From the NCBI RefSeq assembly GCF_029229925.1, contig NZ_CP107254.1, forward strand, positions 744,001 through 808,000: DNA of 64,000 nt. Direction: 5' to 3'. Positions 8,987 to 16,806 of this stretch are shown one piece after another (the first letter of the stretch is position 1; each line of letters starts with the position of its first letter). The notes under the pieces are model-generated. The model saw nothing but the letters and a program-made list of their open reading frames with translations, did not search any database and was not told the origin of the DNA. A program made the translations under genes and the position numbers. Source of the DNA: Halorhabdus sp. BNX81. GTDB taxonomy: Archaea; Halobacteriota; Halobacteria; Halobacteriales; Haloarculaceae.

Positions 8987-9238
8987 ACAGCGTGAAAGCC
9001 CCGAGCCGTTCGAGTCGGGGGACCGCGACTGCGCTCCTCACTACGTTCCGGTGCTTATCGGGTCCGCCTTCCCCGAACGACTCGCCCCTTTCAGTCCCAC
9101 CCACGTCTCCTGGTTGAGAAGCCTATACGGGTGGGACTGAAAGGGGCCGGGCACTCGTCGAGCGAGAACCCGCAAGCACGCCGTAGGCGCGCGCAGCGCG
9201 GTTCGCAGCCGGCGAGTGCCCGGGGGCTTTCACGCTGT
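8987..9238. repeat. 252-bp nested palindromic element (possible non-autonomous transposon)
   Basis: The 460-base gap between genes holds a highly structured block. Its outer ends are perfect 16-bp inverted repeats (8987-9002 and 9223-9238, core GCGTGAAAGCCCC). Inside are an 18-bp perfect inverted repeat (9085-9102 and 9129-9146, core TTTCAGTCCCACC) around a 26-base loop, and a 10-bp pair (9148-9157 and 9213-9222, core GGGCACTCG). No ORF fits. Such nested palindromes are typical of MITE-like or IS200/IS605-derived elements; which of these applies is an inference. The flanks 8872-8986 and 9239-9331 hold nothing else recognised. Confidence 0.6.
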
Positions 9239-9331
9239 TTCCATTCACCATTCTAACTATCCAACGCGATATCACTCATGATCGCTGCCCAAGCGCAAAG
9301 AGTTAACCCCGTCCGGCGTTGACCGGAGTCC

Positions 9332-10699
9332 ATGACCACCGCCGAGTATGACGCTGTCGTCGTGGGAGCCGGCGTTTCCGGTTGCTACGCGGCGGCGACC
9401 ATGGCCGAGGAGGGCCTCGACGTGGTGATCGTCGAGCGCAAGTCCGAATCGGAGGCCGGCCACATCGCATGTGGGGACGCACTCAAGGGAGCTAGCAACT
9501 TCCCCGAGGCGATCCCACGCTCGCAGATCGAACCGTCGATCACCAACTCGGTCGTCGACCACGGCCACTTCGAACTACCGAGTGAGGGCACCGCCGTCGA
9601 CATCCCCGTCCCGGGTGAACTCGCCGTCATCGACCGCCTGCAGTTCGGCAAGTTACTCATCGAAGGGGCAGAAGACGCGGGCGTAACCTTCCACTACGAC
9701 ACCGTCGTCAACACGGTGCTCCAGGACGGCGCGCGCGTCACCGGGCTCGAGGCGATCCGCAAGGGCGATCCGGTCACCTACGAGGCCCCGGTCGTGATCG
9801 ACGCCGCCGGCGCGCTGTCGATCCTCCAGGACGAGGCCGATCTCGCCGACGCGACCTTCGACACCAACGTCACCTACTCACAGTTCAGCTCCGGGTATCG
9901 GGAGATCATAGAGGTCGAGGAACCCGTCGAGTGGCACGACGCGCTGGTGCTCAAACCCACCGAGCGATCGGCGGGCTATCTCTGGTACTTCCCGCGGACG
10001 GAGACGGAGATCAACGTCGGGCTGGGCTTTCAGATGGGCGAGGAACCGATGGAACTCGTCGACGCACTCCGCCGGGACATCGAGAACCGCGCGGAGTTCA
10101 AAAACGCCACTGTCAAGGACAAACTCGGCGCGGCGATCCCGACTCGGCGGCCCTACGACTCCGCGACGGCCCCCGGGTTCATGGCGATCGGGGACGCCGC
10201 AGCCCACGTCAACCCGACCACCGGCGGCGGGATCGCCGGCGCGGCCTACGCCGGGAAGTACGCTGCTGACCAGGCCATCGAGGCCGTCGAGGACGGCGAT
10301 CCCTCCGAGGCAACGCTGTGGCGGTACAACGAGCGCGTCATGGAGCACTTCGGCGGCCGCTACGCCGCCCTGGACGTTTTTTTCAAGCAGAAGACGGCAT
10401 ACGAGATCGACGACCTGACGGGCATGCTTGCGAGCCTCCCGATGACGAAACTCTCCGAGGCGCTGTACTCGGGCTCGGCCGACCTGAGCTGGTCGCTGAA
10501 GCTCAAGACGGCCCTCAAGAGTCGTGGCCACTGGGGCACGATTCTGGACCTCTATCGAACCAAACGCCACGCCGACGAACTCCTCGAGCACTACGAGGCA
10601 TATCCGGAGTCACCGAGTGGCTTCGAGGCCTGGCAGGATCGGCGTGACGACCTCATCCAGGACGTCTACGAGACGACCGGGGCCGAGGCGAAGTACTGA
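9332..10699 (+). CDS. Geranylgeranyl reductase family flavoprotein, containing an adapter-derived segment
   Basis: A 455-residue FAD enzyme of the geranylgeranyl/digeranylgeranylglycerophospholipid reductase family, which saturates isoprenoid chains of archaeal lipids. It has the dinucleotide fold VVVGAGVSGCYAA (residues 9-21), ERKSESEAG after the second strand, and the family signature FMAIGDAAAHVNPTTGGGI with a second FAD contact. Residues 350-359 (FFKQKTAYEI) are not native: they translate an exact sequencing-adapter sequence at 10377-10407. The frame is kept, so the true protein probably has about ten other residues here. Everything outside that patch reads normally. It could also be a halocarboxylate-type oxidoreductase of the same fold. 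Confidence 0.85.
   Translation: MTTAEYDAVVVGAGVSGCYAAATMAEEGLDVVIVERKSESEAGHIACGDALKGASNFPEAIPRSQIEPSITNSVVDHGHFELPSEGTAVDIPVPGELAVIDRLQFGKLLIEGAEDAGVTFHYDTVVNTVLQDGARVTGLEAIRKGDPVTYEAPVVIDAAGALSILQDEADLADATFDTNVTYSQFSSGYREIIEVEEPVEWHDALVLKPTERSAGYLWYFPRTETEINVGLGFQMGEEPMELVDALRRDIENRAEFKNATVKDKLGAAIPTRRPYDSATAPGFMAIGDAAAHVNPTTGGGIAGAAYAGKYAADQAIEAVEDGDPSEATLWRYNERVMEHFGGRYAALDVFFKQKTAYEIDDLTGMLASLPMTKLSEALYSGSADLSWSLKLKTALKSRGHWGTILDLYRTKRHADELLEHYEAYPESPSGFEAWQDRRDDLIQDVYETTGAEAKY
10377..10407 (+). other. Illumina P7 flow-cell oligonucleotide sequence (assembly artefact)
   Basis: Seven T residues are followed at 10384-10407 by all 24 bases of the Illumina P7 oligonucleotide (starting CAAGCAGAAG, ending ACGAGAT). 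The grafted flow-cell form of P7 carries a 5' T tail, which matches as well. The encoded FFKQKTAYEI peptide is a familiar adapter-contamination signature in protein databases. The native bases here are missing or replaced. Confidence 0.95.
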
Positions 10700-10751
10700 C
10701 TGCCGTCTGCGCACTTCTGGACAGCCGCCGGGTCCCGGCCCGTGGCGACTT

Positions 10752-12029
10752 TCAGGCCTTCTGCTCGCCGATCGCCAGGATCGCGTCGGTGAGGACGTCG
10801 ACGCCGATCCCGATCGACGTCTCGTCGACGTCGAACGTCGCCGTATGGTGACCTCCCGGGTGATCCGTCCCGATTCCGACGAAGGTCGCTTCGCCGCCGT
10901 GCTCCTGAACGCGACGCATGAGGTACGTGGCGTCCTCGCTGCCGCCGAGTTCACCCCGTTCGCGTCGGGACGCCACGCTGTCGACAGTACCTGCGACGTC
11001 ATAGACGAGCCGCCGAAGTTCCGGGTCGGGATCGGCGCTCGGGGCCTGGGCCCCCCAGTCGACGCTTCCCTCGCAATCGTGCATCTCCGCGGCCGATTCG
11101 ATGACCGTCTCGGCGCGTTCGCGCATGTACTCTCTCAGCTCGGTCGTTCCGCCGCGAACTTCGCCCTCGATGTACGCCGACTCGGGAATCACGTTCGAGG
11201 CCGATCCGCCGCCGACGTTCCCCGCGTTGACTCGCGTCGCGCCGTCGGTGTGTCGCGGGATCGCGTAGAGGTTCCCGACGGCCGTCGTCATCGCCTGGAC
11301 GGCGTTGCGGCCGTGATCCGGGTGACCGCCGGCGTGGGCCGATTCCCCCGCGAACTCCGCCCGGAAATTCGAAACGGCGAACATGCCCTCGATCCCGGCG
11401 ACCACCCCGCCGGTCGGGTAGTCCAGACCGATGTGGATCGCCAGCAGTGCGTCCACGTCGTCGAGGTGACCACTCCCGGCGATTGCCCGCCCGCCGCCGA
11501 TAACCTCCTCGGCGGGCTGGAAGATGAGTTTCAGCGTTCCCTCGAAATCGCTGTCGGCGATGGCTTCGAGGACGCCGACGCCGATGGTAGCGTGAGCATC
11601 GTGCCCACAGGCGTGCATCGCGTCGTCGTGATCGGGACGGAACCCTTCGGCGACGGGTGCGTGTTCGGGATCGCTCGATTCGGTTCGCGGGAGTGCGTCG
11701 ATGTCGACCCGCAACCCGACCGTCGGCCCGTCCCCCCGCCGGAGGACGGCGATCGCACCCGTCTGTCCGCTGTCGAGCCGGTCGAGGGTCGCCTCGTCGA
11801 CGCCTGCCTCGCTCGCGCGTTCCCGCCACCGGGCGAGTTCGTCGTGGTCCGGGACGCCGGCTCTGGCGGCAGTGTCGAGAGCCTCGGAGCCGACGAACAC
11901 CTCGTCGACACCGATCCGTTCGATCTCCTCGAGGATGCGGGCTGTCGTGTAAAACTCCCGCCAGGCCGGTTCTGGGTGCCGATGAAGATCACGTCGAAGT
12001 TGCTTGAGATGCTCTGGGGTTTCGGTCAT
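10752..12029 (-). CDS. M20 family amidohydrolase (AbgA/aminoacylase-like)
   Basis: A 425-residue metal-dependent amidohydrolase of peptidase family M20D, cytoplasmic. Metal-ligand motifs are visible in order: GLRVDIDALP (Asp), HACGHDAHATI (His/Asp), IFQPAEEVIGGG (catalytic Glu pair) and a C-terminal HHTATFD (His). The dimerisation/lid insertion spans about residues 210-330 (GESAHAGGHPDHGRNAV). The insertion ARWRERASEAGVDEATLDRL before the first metal motif matches the AbgA branch (p-aminobenzoyl-glutamate hydrolase subunit A) better than IAA-amino acid hydrolases, but no AbgB partner is present. The substrate is therefore left open. It converges with the flavoprotein gene, 52 bases apart. Confidence 0.85.
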   Translation of the reverse strand: MTETPEHLKQLRRDLHRHPEPAWREFYTTARILEEIERIGVDEVFVGSEALDTAARAGVPDHDELARWRERASEAGVDEATLDRLDSGQTGAIAVLRRGDGPTVGLRVDIDALPRTESSDPEHAPVAEGFRPDHDDAMHACGHDAHATIGVGVLEAIADSDFEGTLKLIFQPAEEVIGGGRAIAGSGHLDDVDALLAIHIGLDYPTGGVVAGIEGMFAVSNFRAEFAGESAHAGGHPDHGRNAVQAMTTAVGNLYAIPRHTDGATRVNAGNVGGGSASNVIPESAYIEGEVRGGTTELREYMRERAETVIESAAEMHDCEGSVDWGAQAPSADPDPELRRLVYDVAGTVDSVASRRERGELGGSEDATYLMRRVQEHGGEATFVGIGTDHPGGHHTATFDVDETSIGIGVDVLTDAILAIGEQKA

Positions 12030-12093
12030 ACGTCCGCAGAAACGTTTGTGCTATGTAAATCGCACGCGCTGTCGTCCCGTAATCGCCCCCTCT

Positions 12094-12420
12094 TCACCGA
12101 CCGGCACCGCGGCGCTGCTCGACCGACACCTCGATGTGGACGCGCTCGGGGAACTCCCACTCGGCGACATCGCGGGCGAACTCGTCGTGCCCGATGATCT
12201 CGACCGTCCGGGTGAACACTGTGTAGTGCCAGGGGTCGAGTCGGTTGCCGTCCGCACTGAGGTCCGCCGATTGGGGAACGCGAAGCTCCTGGGGGGCCTG
12301 GGGATGGGGGCCTTTCAGTTCCACGCCCTTCTGCTCGGCGGCCTCTTTGATCTCGGTCACTACGTCTTCGAGGACGTAGCGATCCCCGCTTTCGACTGTC
12401 AACGTCATGACGAACGGCAT
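12094..12420 (-). CDS. Ribosomal protein S10-like (uS10 family) haloarchaeal paralogue
   Basis: A 108-residue protein starting MPFVMTLTVESGD, resembling the uS10/mL48 fold: a beta strand, a helix (VLEDVVTEIKEAAEQKGV), a loop rich in Pro/His (KGPHPQAPQELRVPQ, matching the KGPxPLPT region of S10) and a final strand pair (HYTVFTRTVEI... RVHIEVSVEQ). The canonical archaeal S10 sits in the elongation-factor operon and begins differently, so this is a paralogue with an unknown role. The longer in-frame extension to 12507 is rejected because it has no family similarity and crosses the promoter. Confidence 0.65.
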   Translation of the reverse strand: MPFVMTLTVESGDRYVLEDVVTEIKEAAEQKGVELKGPHPQAPQELRVPQSADLSADGNRLDPWHYTVFTRTVEIIGHDEFARDVAEWEFPERVHIEVSVEQRRGAGR

Positions 12421-12585
12421 CTCGTCTTCTGGGTCCGCGGCCGACGGGGAAAAACCCATTCCTTTGGGGCGCTCAAGCGATCGATTTCGGCCTTCGTCTC
12501 CGGACAAATTCCTGTTATATACCCATCACTATTGGGTGTGCCGGGCGGTACTGTTTGCGTCTGTCGGTTCCTGGCTTCGATATGC

Positions 12586-12592
12586 TCTTAAG
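12586..12592 (+). promoter_or_regulatory. TATA box of the NUDIX gene
   Basis: TCTTAAG lies 24-30 bases before the ATG at 12616. The spacing implies a leaderless transcript and favours that ATG over the one at 12607. Confidence 0.5.
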
Positions 12593-12615
12593 TTCCGCAT
12601 GACTAGATGTCGGTA

Positions 12616-13038
12616 ATGATCGAGGCCACGAGCGCGGGAGCCATCCTCTTTCGCGATACGCGTGGCCAGCGGGAGTACCTGCTGCTCAAGAGCCGCCCGG
12701 GGGACTGGGAGTTTCCCAAAGGCGGCGTCGAGGGCGAGGAGGAACTCCAGCAAACCGCCATCCGCGAAGTGAAAGAGGAGGCCGGAATCGACGACTTCCG
12801 GCTCATCGACGGCTTCCGTGAGGAGTACGACTACGTGTTCGAGGCGAACGGCAACACCATTCACAAGACCGTTCACCTGTTCATCGCCAAATCCTTCGAG
12901 GCGAGTGCCGAACTCTCCACGGAGCACCACGACCACCAGTGGCGCGACTACGAACAGGCGAAAAACACCATCACCCAGGATGGCCCCCGGGAGATCTTCG
13001 AGGAGGCCCACGACTTCATCGACGAGAAAGACGTCTGA
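12616..13038 (+). CDS. NUDIX hydrolase (Ap4A-hydrolase-like)
   Basis: A 140-residue nucleoside-diphosphate-X hydrolase. The complete Nudix box GX5EX7REUXEEXGU is visible as GGVEGEEELQQTAIREVKEEAGI split across residues 36-58 (metal ligands in REVKEEAG). The preceding WEFPKG and the following FREEYDY match the asymmetric diadenosine tetraphosphatase type (NUDT2/MutT-like), which clears Ap4A or oxidised nucleotides. ATG 12607 is also possible and would add three residues; TATA spacing favours 12616. It stands alone, with a convergent small membrane-protein gene downstream. Confidence 0.9.
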   Translation: MIEATSAGAILFRDTRGQREYLLLKSRPGDWEFPKGGVEGEEELQQTAIREVKEEAGIDDFRLIDGFREEYDYVFEANGNTIHKTVHLFIAKSFEASAELSTEHHDHQWRDYEQAKNTITQDGPREIFEEAHDFIDEKDV

Positions 13039-13049
13039 AGCGGCCGGCG

Positions 13050-13379
13050 TCACCCCCGGAAGCGGGGCGACCTCGTCCGCGAGCGACGTCGCGTCGGTAG
13101 CTGCCGGCTCTCGATCTCATCGGCATCATCCTTGGTGGGATCGTCGTCCACTTCGCTCTCAAGGCGACGGAACGGTTCGAGCAGCAACGAGATCGCGACA
13201 TAGCCCAGACCGACGAGCATAATCACCAACAGTAGCAACGCCGGCGTCGGGTCCAGAGTGAACTCATAAAACATTGCATCCACCTGTAGCACGATGGCAG
13301 CCAGGAGTGTCGCGATGATGGCGAGCCAGCGCTTGACTCCACGGACGTGTCGGGCAAGCACTTCGATATCAGCGGGCAT
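13050..13379 (-). CDS. Small membrane protein with two transmembrane helices
   Basis: A 109-residue protein of unknown function. An amphipathic start (MPADIEVLARHVRGVKRW) leads into two hydrophobic helices (about residues 19-36 and 45-65, the second LLLLVIMLVGLGYVAISLL). A charged tail follows, acidic at first and then arginine-rich (RRRSRTRSPRFRG). It shares the RxVKRWL-helix opening with the next small membrane protein at 13526-13765, so the two look like paralogues. The + strand reading of the same DNA is of poor composition. Confidence 0.6.
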   Translation of the reverse strand: MPADIEVLARHVRGVKRWLAIIATLLAAIVLQVDAMFYEFTLDPTPALLLLVIMLVGLGYVAISLLLEPFRRLESEVDDDPTKDDADEIESRQLPTRRRSRTRSPRFRG

Positions 13380-13525
13380 ATGTCTCCGCTCGACTGGTTC
13401 GGTTTTATGAACAACGATATGCTATTTACGGCAACTCGCTGTCGGACTGCTCGTGATTGCAGGGGAACCGCTCACGATTTCTTTGCGGCGACTGCACTGA
13501 TGAGGACAGCCCAACCCGCCCCCGA

Positions 13526-13765
13526 TCAGGGGGACACTTCAGTATCTGGTGGCTCCCGGAACAAAGACACAATGAGATAGATCGGGCCGCCCAACAGCGT
13601 CCCGAAGACGGTCACCAGCAGCGGTGCGCCCAGCCACGTGGGTGCTGCATTGAGATCGGACAGCGTGCCCAGGGTCACGCCGGCCAGCAGGATCGCAACG
13701 ACGACGAGCCATCGTTTGATCGATCGCAACTCCCGGTGGACGGCATCTCGGTCGTCAGGGACCAT
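13526..13765 (-). CDS. Small membrane protein, paralogue of the 13050-13379 product
   Basis: A 79-residue protein starting MVPDDRDAVHRELRSIKRW, with two hydrophobic helices (about residues 18-35 and 42-66) and a short acidic tail. The RSIKRWLVVVAILLAGVTL stretch parallels RGVKRWLAIIATLLAAIVL in the neighbour, so a tandem duplication is likely. The upstream TTG that would add nine residues is not preferred. Function is unknown. The 147-base gap between the two genes shows no other gene. Confidence 0.55.
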   Translation of the reverse strand: MVPDDRDAVHRELRSIKRWLVVVAILLAGVTLGTLSDLNAAPTWLGAPLLVTVFGTLLGGPIYLIVSLFREPPDTEVSP

Positions 13766-13949
13766 ATTCCGGAAACCCACGTCAGTTGACAAAACCGTGA
13801 CGGTCTGGCTCTGTCCGCCGGAACCGTCCCGCCGCGCGAGGACGACAGCGGGTTCGTCCTCGGGATTTGTGTCTCTCTGTGAGTCAATCGCGCTTGGGTC
13901 CCCGACGATGAATGCAAGCGGTTGGTGGAATAGGGCCGATATCGACCGA

Positions 13950-14240
13950 TCAGTTGATCAGCGCCAGGATGACGAGGACAGCACCCATGGCCGAAATGAT
14001 GATCCCGAGAAGGATGACAGTTGTTGGGAACAATTCCCACATTCGGTTGTCGTTGGGCGGCTCGTACTGACTGAAATCAAACAGATACCCGGCTGCCACT
14101 ATGGCCATGCTGAGGGCGACCACGATTTGACCGGCGGTTAAGATGGTTGAGTCCGCCCGTAGCCAGGAGCCGAGAGCCAGCAGGGTGTTCCCGAGCGCGA
14201 TCCCACTGAACCCGACAATCAATCGCTGCTTGTCGTTCAT
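13950..14240 (-). CDS. Small membrane protein with three transmembrane helices
   Basis: A 96-residue hydrophobic protein: MNDKQRLIVGFSGIALGNT begins helix one, about residues 33-51 form helix two (TAGQIVVALSMAIVAAGYL), and 71-94 helix three (TVILLGIIISAMGAVLVIL). The loop YEPPNDNRMWEL is probably exposed. No family is recognised. It belongs to a local run of four small or medium membrane proteins (13050-15106), which may share a role, although their strands differ. Confidence 0.6.
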   Translation of the reverse strand: MNDKQRLIVGFSGIALGNTLLALGSWLRADSTILTAGQIVVALSMAIVAAGYLFDFSQYEPPNDNRMWELFPTTVILLGIIISAMGAVLVILALIN

Positions 14241-14416
14241 ATTGATAGCTTTACTCGTCCAATCAAATACGTTGTGCTGGGGCGGGTTCGTTTTCGGATC
14301 CGTTCCTGGTATTTCTCGACGGGACGCGCGGTTCAGCGGCTTTCTTTCTTCGATTCGTGTGACCTCCCATCCGAAAATCCGATAGTTTTATCAGCCATTA
14401 ATGAAATTCGATCTGT

Positions 14417-15106
14417 ATGACGGGGGAGGGGGACGAACTGTCTGATCGGTGGTGTCGGGTGCTCGAATACGGGTTTTTCCTGCTGTGGGTGCTGACGATC
14501 GCCGCCGGTGGCATTTTCAGCTACGTTTCGATGACCTCCACGGCGGCGAGTGGATTCGGCACGATCAACACGTCCGTGTTTCCCGAACCGATCGCCTCGA
14601 TCAGTGGCTGGCTGTTGATCGCCTTGCCGCTGTACGGCGTGCTGTATCACATCATCGCCGCGGTCGGGTTGTACGCCGACGCCAGCAAACTCCATGCAGC
14701 CGAGCTCGACTGGTATCCGTTTCCAATCCTCTATGCCGCCGGCGGACTTGCCCTTTCGGCGCTCGTCGTCCTGCCGTACCTCCGGAAGCGCTACGAGTAT
14801 CTCCCGCCGAATTCATCGTCCCGGCTCTGGTTCCCGATCGTCATGTTCTGTGTCAGTGGGGGGTTTTTGGCGCTGGTCGGCTTCGGGATCGGTGGCCTGG
14901 ACGTCACGGCGACACTCGTGTTGCTGGGGTTGGGTCCGCCACTGGCGTTGGCTGTGTATCACGATGCCAAACGCGTCAACGCGAGAACCGACTGGCAACC
15001 GAACCCGATCACGTACTTCATGTCCGTGCTGTTCACGACGGTCCTGTTGGTCGGCCCGTACCTGATCGGCGGACTCTACATTTATAAACGCCGACAGGTT
15101 GCGTGA
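14417..15106 (+). CDS. Polytopic membrane protein with an internal duplication
   Basis: A 229-residue protein with about six or seven hydrophobic helices. It contains two similar units. The first (about residues 85-135) reads YADASKLHAAELDWYPFPILY, then a helix, then PYLRKRYEYL. The second (about 177-226) reads YHDAKRVNARTDWQPNPITYF, then a helix, then PYLIGGLYIYKRRQ. The repeated element is Y-x-DA-x10-DW-x-P-x-P, a helix and a PYL...Y basic end. This layout is seen in haloarchaeal membrane proteins of unknown function. The start ATG follows a TATA-like TAGTTTTAT about 35 bases upstream. Confidence 0.65.
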   Translation: MTGEGDELSDRWCRVLEYGFFLLWVLTIAAGGIFSYVSMTSTAASGFGTINTSVFPEPIASISGWLLIALPLYGVLYHIIAAVGLYADASKLHAAELDWYPFPILYAAGGLALSALVVLPYLRKRYEYLPPNSSSRLWFPIVMFCVSGGFLALVGFGIGGLDVTATLVLLGLGPPLALAVYHDAKRVNARTDWQPNPITYFMSVLFTTVLLVGPYLIGGLYIYKRRQVA

Positions 15107-15171
15107 CTTGGGACCTCTCTTGTCCAGTGGGCATCGAAACGCCTTCGACAACGCCGTTCCTCGCTCGATCC

Positions 15172-16221
15172 GTGAGCGGCCAGGACTATCACGCCGAGTT
15201 CGACTTCGAACTGCGGGTCTGTCAGTGGGCCGAGCGTGCCTGGCCGCCGGGCGGCGACCGCGAGAACCCACTGGTCGTCGCCCGGCAACTCGGCACGAAA
15301 CGCCGCCGCTGGGACACGATCGTCTTCGAATGTGATCCTGACGGCCTCCGTCAGCGTGCCGAGTTCGGCGAACGCGCCCTCGACTCGGATCTACTCGACG
15401 TCATCCCGCATGCGCCCGCCGAGTGGACCTACTACCGCGATGCACTCCCCGATCCCGGCTATCCCTGGCGGTACGTCCGGGAGGCGATCCACCGGGCGGC
15501 CGACCGCGACATTTTGGACGTCCGAAAGAACGGCGGGAAGATCGAGATCCGCCGGAAGTCCGTGTATCCGTCATGGGTCGAGCGCGTGATCGCGATCGAG
15601 AACAAACCGGATCTCGACGCGAGTGCGGCGCGCCACCTCGCCCCCCAGATCGAACGCGACGTCGCGATGGGACTGGCCGACGAAGTGTGGGTCGCCACGG
15701 CCGAGACGGGCGAGCGGATCGAACCCGCGTTACTGGAGAACGTCCCGGTCGAGGCCGGCATCCTCGTCGTCGATCCATCGGCTGGCGATGCCGATGTCGC
15801 CTGGAACCCCCGGACGCTCGACCCGTCGAAACCTGGCGTCCGGATTCTCGACCGCCCCTCGGGTGGCGACCACGACGCCTCGGCTGCGCGTTTCGAGTAC
15901 GTCGACCCGGAGTGGAAGGCACAAAAACGCCGAGAGATCGCCGAACGCGCCTACGAACGCGGGTGGCGAAGTTACGTCGAGTCGATGCGGCCCGACTGTC
16001 GACACTTCGAGCTGAGTTGGGAAGAGCCCGGACCGACCCCGTTCTGTGCCGCCAAGGACCGACGGCAGACTGCCGCGGAGTGTCGTGGCTCGTGTAGTGA
16101 ATTCGAACCCGAACCGCCAGTCTGGCGGACGAAGGGATGGCCGATCGAGGGTGGGCCGGGTGCGGTGATCAAGCGACTGCTGGCACAACGGCGTCGGCGT
16201 CAGCGCCCTGGCATGAAGTAA
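15172..16221 (+). CDS. Predicted PD-(D/E)XK-type nuclease with cysteine cluster (DUF5787-like)
   Basis: A 349-residue protein from the GTG at 15172 (MSGQDYHAEFDFELRVCQW). Uncharacterised haloarchaeal family, probably DUF5787. The sequence shows a RecB/Cas4-like motif order: C17 near the N-terminus, D48 (KRRRWDTIVFE), E143 and K145 in a strand (RVIAIENKPDL), Q159 in the next helix (PQIERDVAMGLADEVWVATA), then four C-terminal cysteines (C276, C292, C304, C308). In Cas4 and AddB one N-terminal and three C-terminal cysteines hold a 4Fe-4S cluster around the same nuclease core. The assignment is inference from motifs. The in-frame ATG at 15103 adds 23 residues that overlap the preceding gene. Confidence 0.65.
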   Translation: MSGQDYHAEFDFELRVCQWAERAWPPGGDRENPLVVARQLGTKRRRWDTIVFECDPDGLRQRAEFGERALDSDLLDVIPHAPAEWTYYRDALPDPGYPWRYVREAIHRAADRDILDVRKNGGKIEIRRKSVYPSWVERVIAIENKPDLDASAARHLAPQIERDVAMGLADEVWVATAETGERIEPALLENVPVEAGILVVDPSAGDADVAWNPRTLDPSKPGVRILDRPSGGDHDASAARFEYVDPEWKAQKRREIAERAYERGWRSYVESMRPDCRHFELSWEEPGPTPFCAAKDRRQTAAECRGSCSEFEPEPPVWRTKGWPIEGGPGAVIKRLLAQRRRRQRPGMK

Positions 16222-16242
16222 GTCAGAAACGCAGCAGGGACT

Positions 16243-16731
16243 TTACTCGCGCTTTTCGACCGTGAGTTCGTCACGTTCGACAGCCAGTCGATAGGTCGGG
16301 ACAGTCGTGCGAATCCGTTCGAGAATCCCCTTGTCGGTCAGGCTGCCGAGTGCGCTTCGGACGTCGTCGACTGACGGATCTTCCCCGGCCTCACGAACGT
16401 CTTGCAGCACTGAAACGACGCTCTGGGGTTCCGCTTCGGGGCCGGCGATCACCTCCAGCACACGGCACTGTAACGCCGAGACGTGGACTGTCAAGTCGTC
16501 GTTTCCTCCCTCGACCAGTCCCTCGCGCTCGACGAGTTCGGCCGCCTCCGGCGTCGCACGGATCAGGCTGTCCTCGTCGCGATAATAGTACTCACCGAGG
16601 TCGGATTCGAGCACCTGGTGGACTTCACTGCCGCTCTCTAAGTCCCACTCCCCCTGGAGTTCGGCATTTTTCGTCGGCTGGAGGGCGACTACGTCAGCCA
16701 GGCGCTGTAGGGCCTCATCGGAGAGCGTCAT
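16243..16731 (-). CDS. DUF5797-like protein with C-terminal winged helix
   Basis: A 162-residue soluble protein starting MTLSDEALQRLADVVALQPT. The N-terminal half contains KNAELQGEWDLESGSEVHQ and YYYRDEDSLIRATPEA, a pattern I associate with haloarchaeal DUF5797. The C-terminal part (about residues 85-155) looks like a winged helix: a helix pair (VVSVLQDVREAG, VDDVRSALGSLTDKGIL) then a beta wing (RTTVPTYRLAVERD). A DNA-binding or regulatory role is inferred. The ATG at 16749 would add six residues. It sits between the nuclease-like gene and the Mut7-C gene and converges on the former with 21 bases between stops. Confidence 0.7.
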   Translation of the reverse strand: MTLSDEALQRLADVVALQPTKNAELQGEWDLESGSEVHQVLESDLGEYYYRDEDSLIRATPEAAELVEREGLVEGGNDDLTVHVSALQCRVLEVIAGPEAEPQSVVSVLQDVREAGEDPSVDDVRSALGSLTDKGILERIRTTVPTYRLAVERDELTVEKRE

Positions 16732-16806
16732 CGACGGTGATTCGCCCACACGGTATTACAGCCTTCTGGATTCGATCCGTCCCAGCGGTCTGTCTCGCGT
16801 AGCCAC

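Noticed and set aside
8987-9238. Palindromic element considered as a CRISPR or tRNA-like locus
   Set aside because: There are no regularly spaced direct repeats and no cloverleaf or CCA-end pattern; nested inverted repeats explain the structure.
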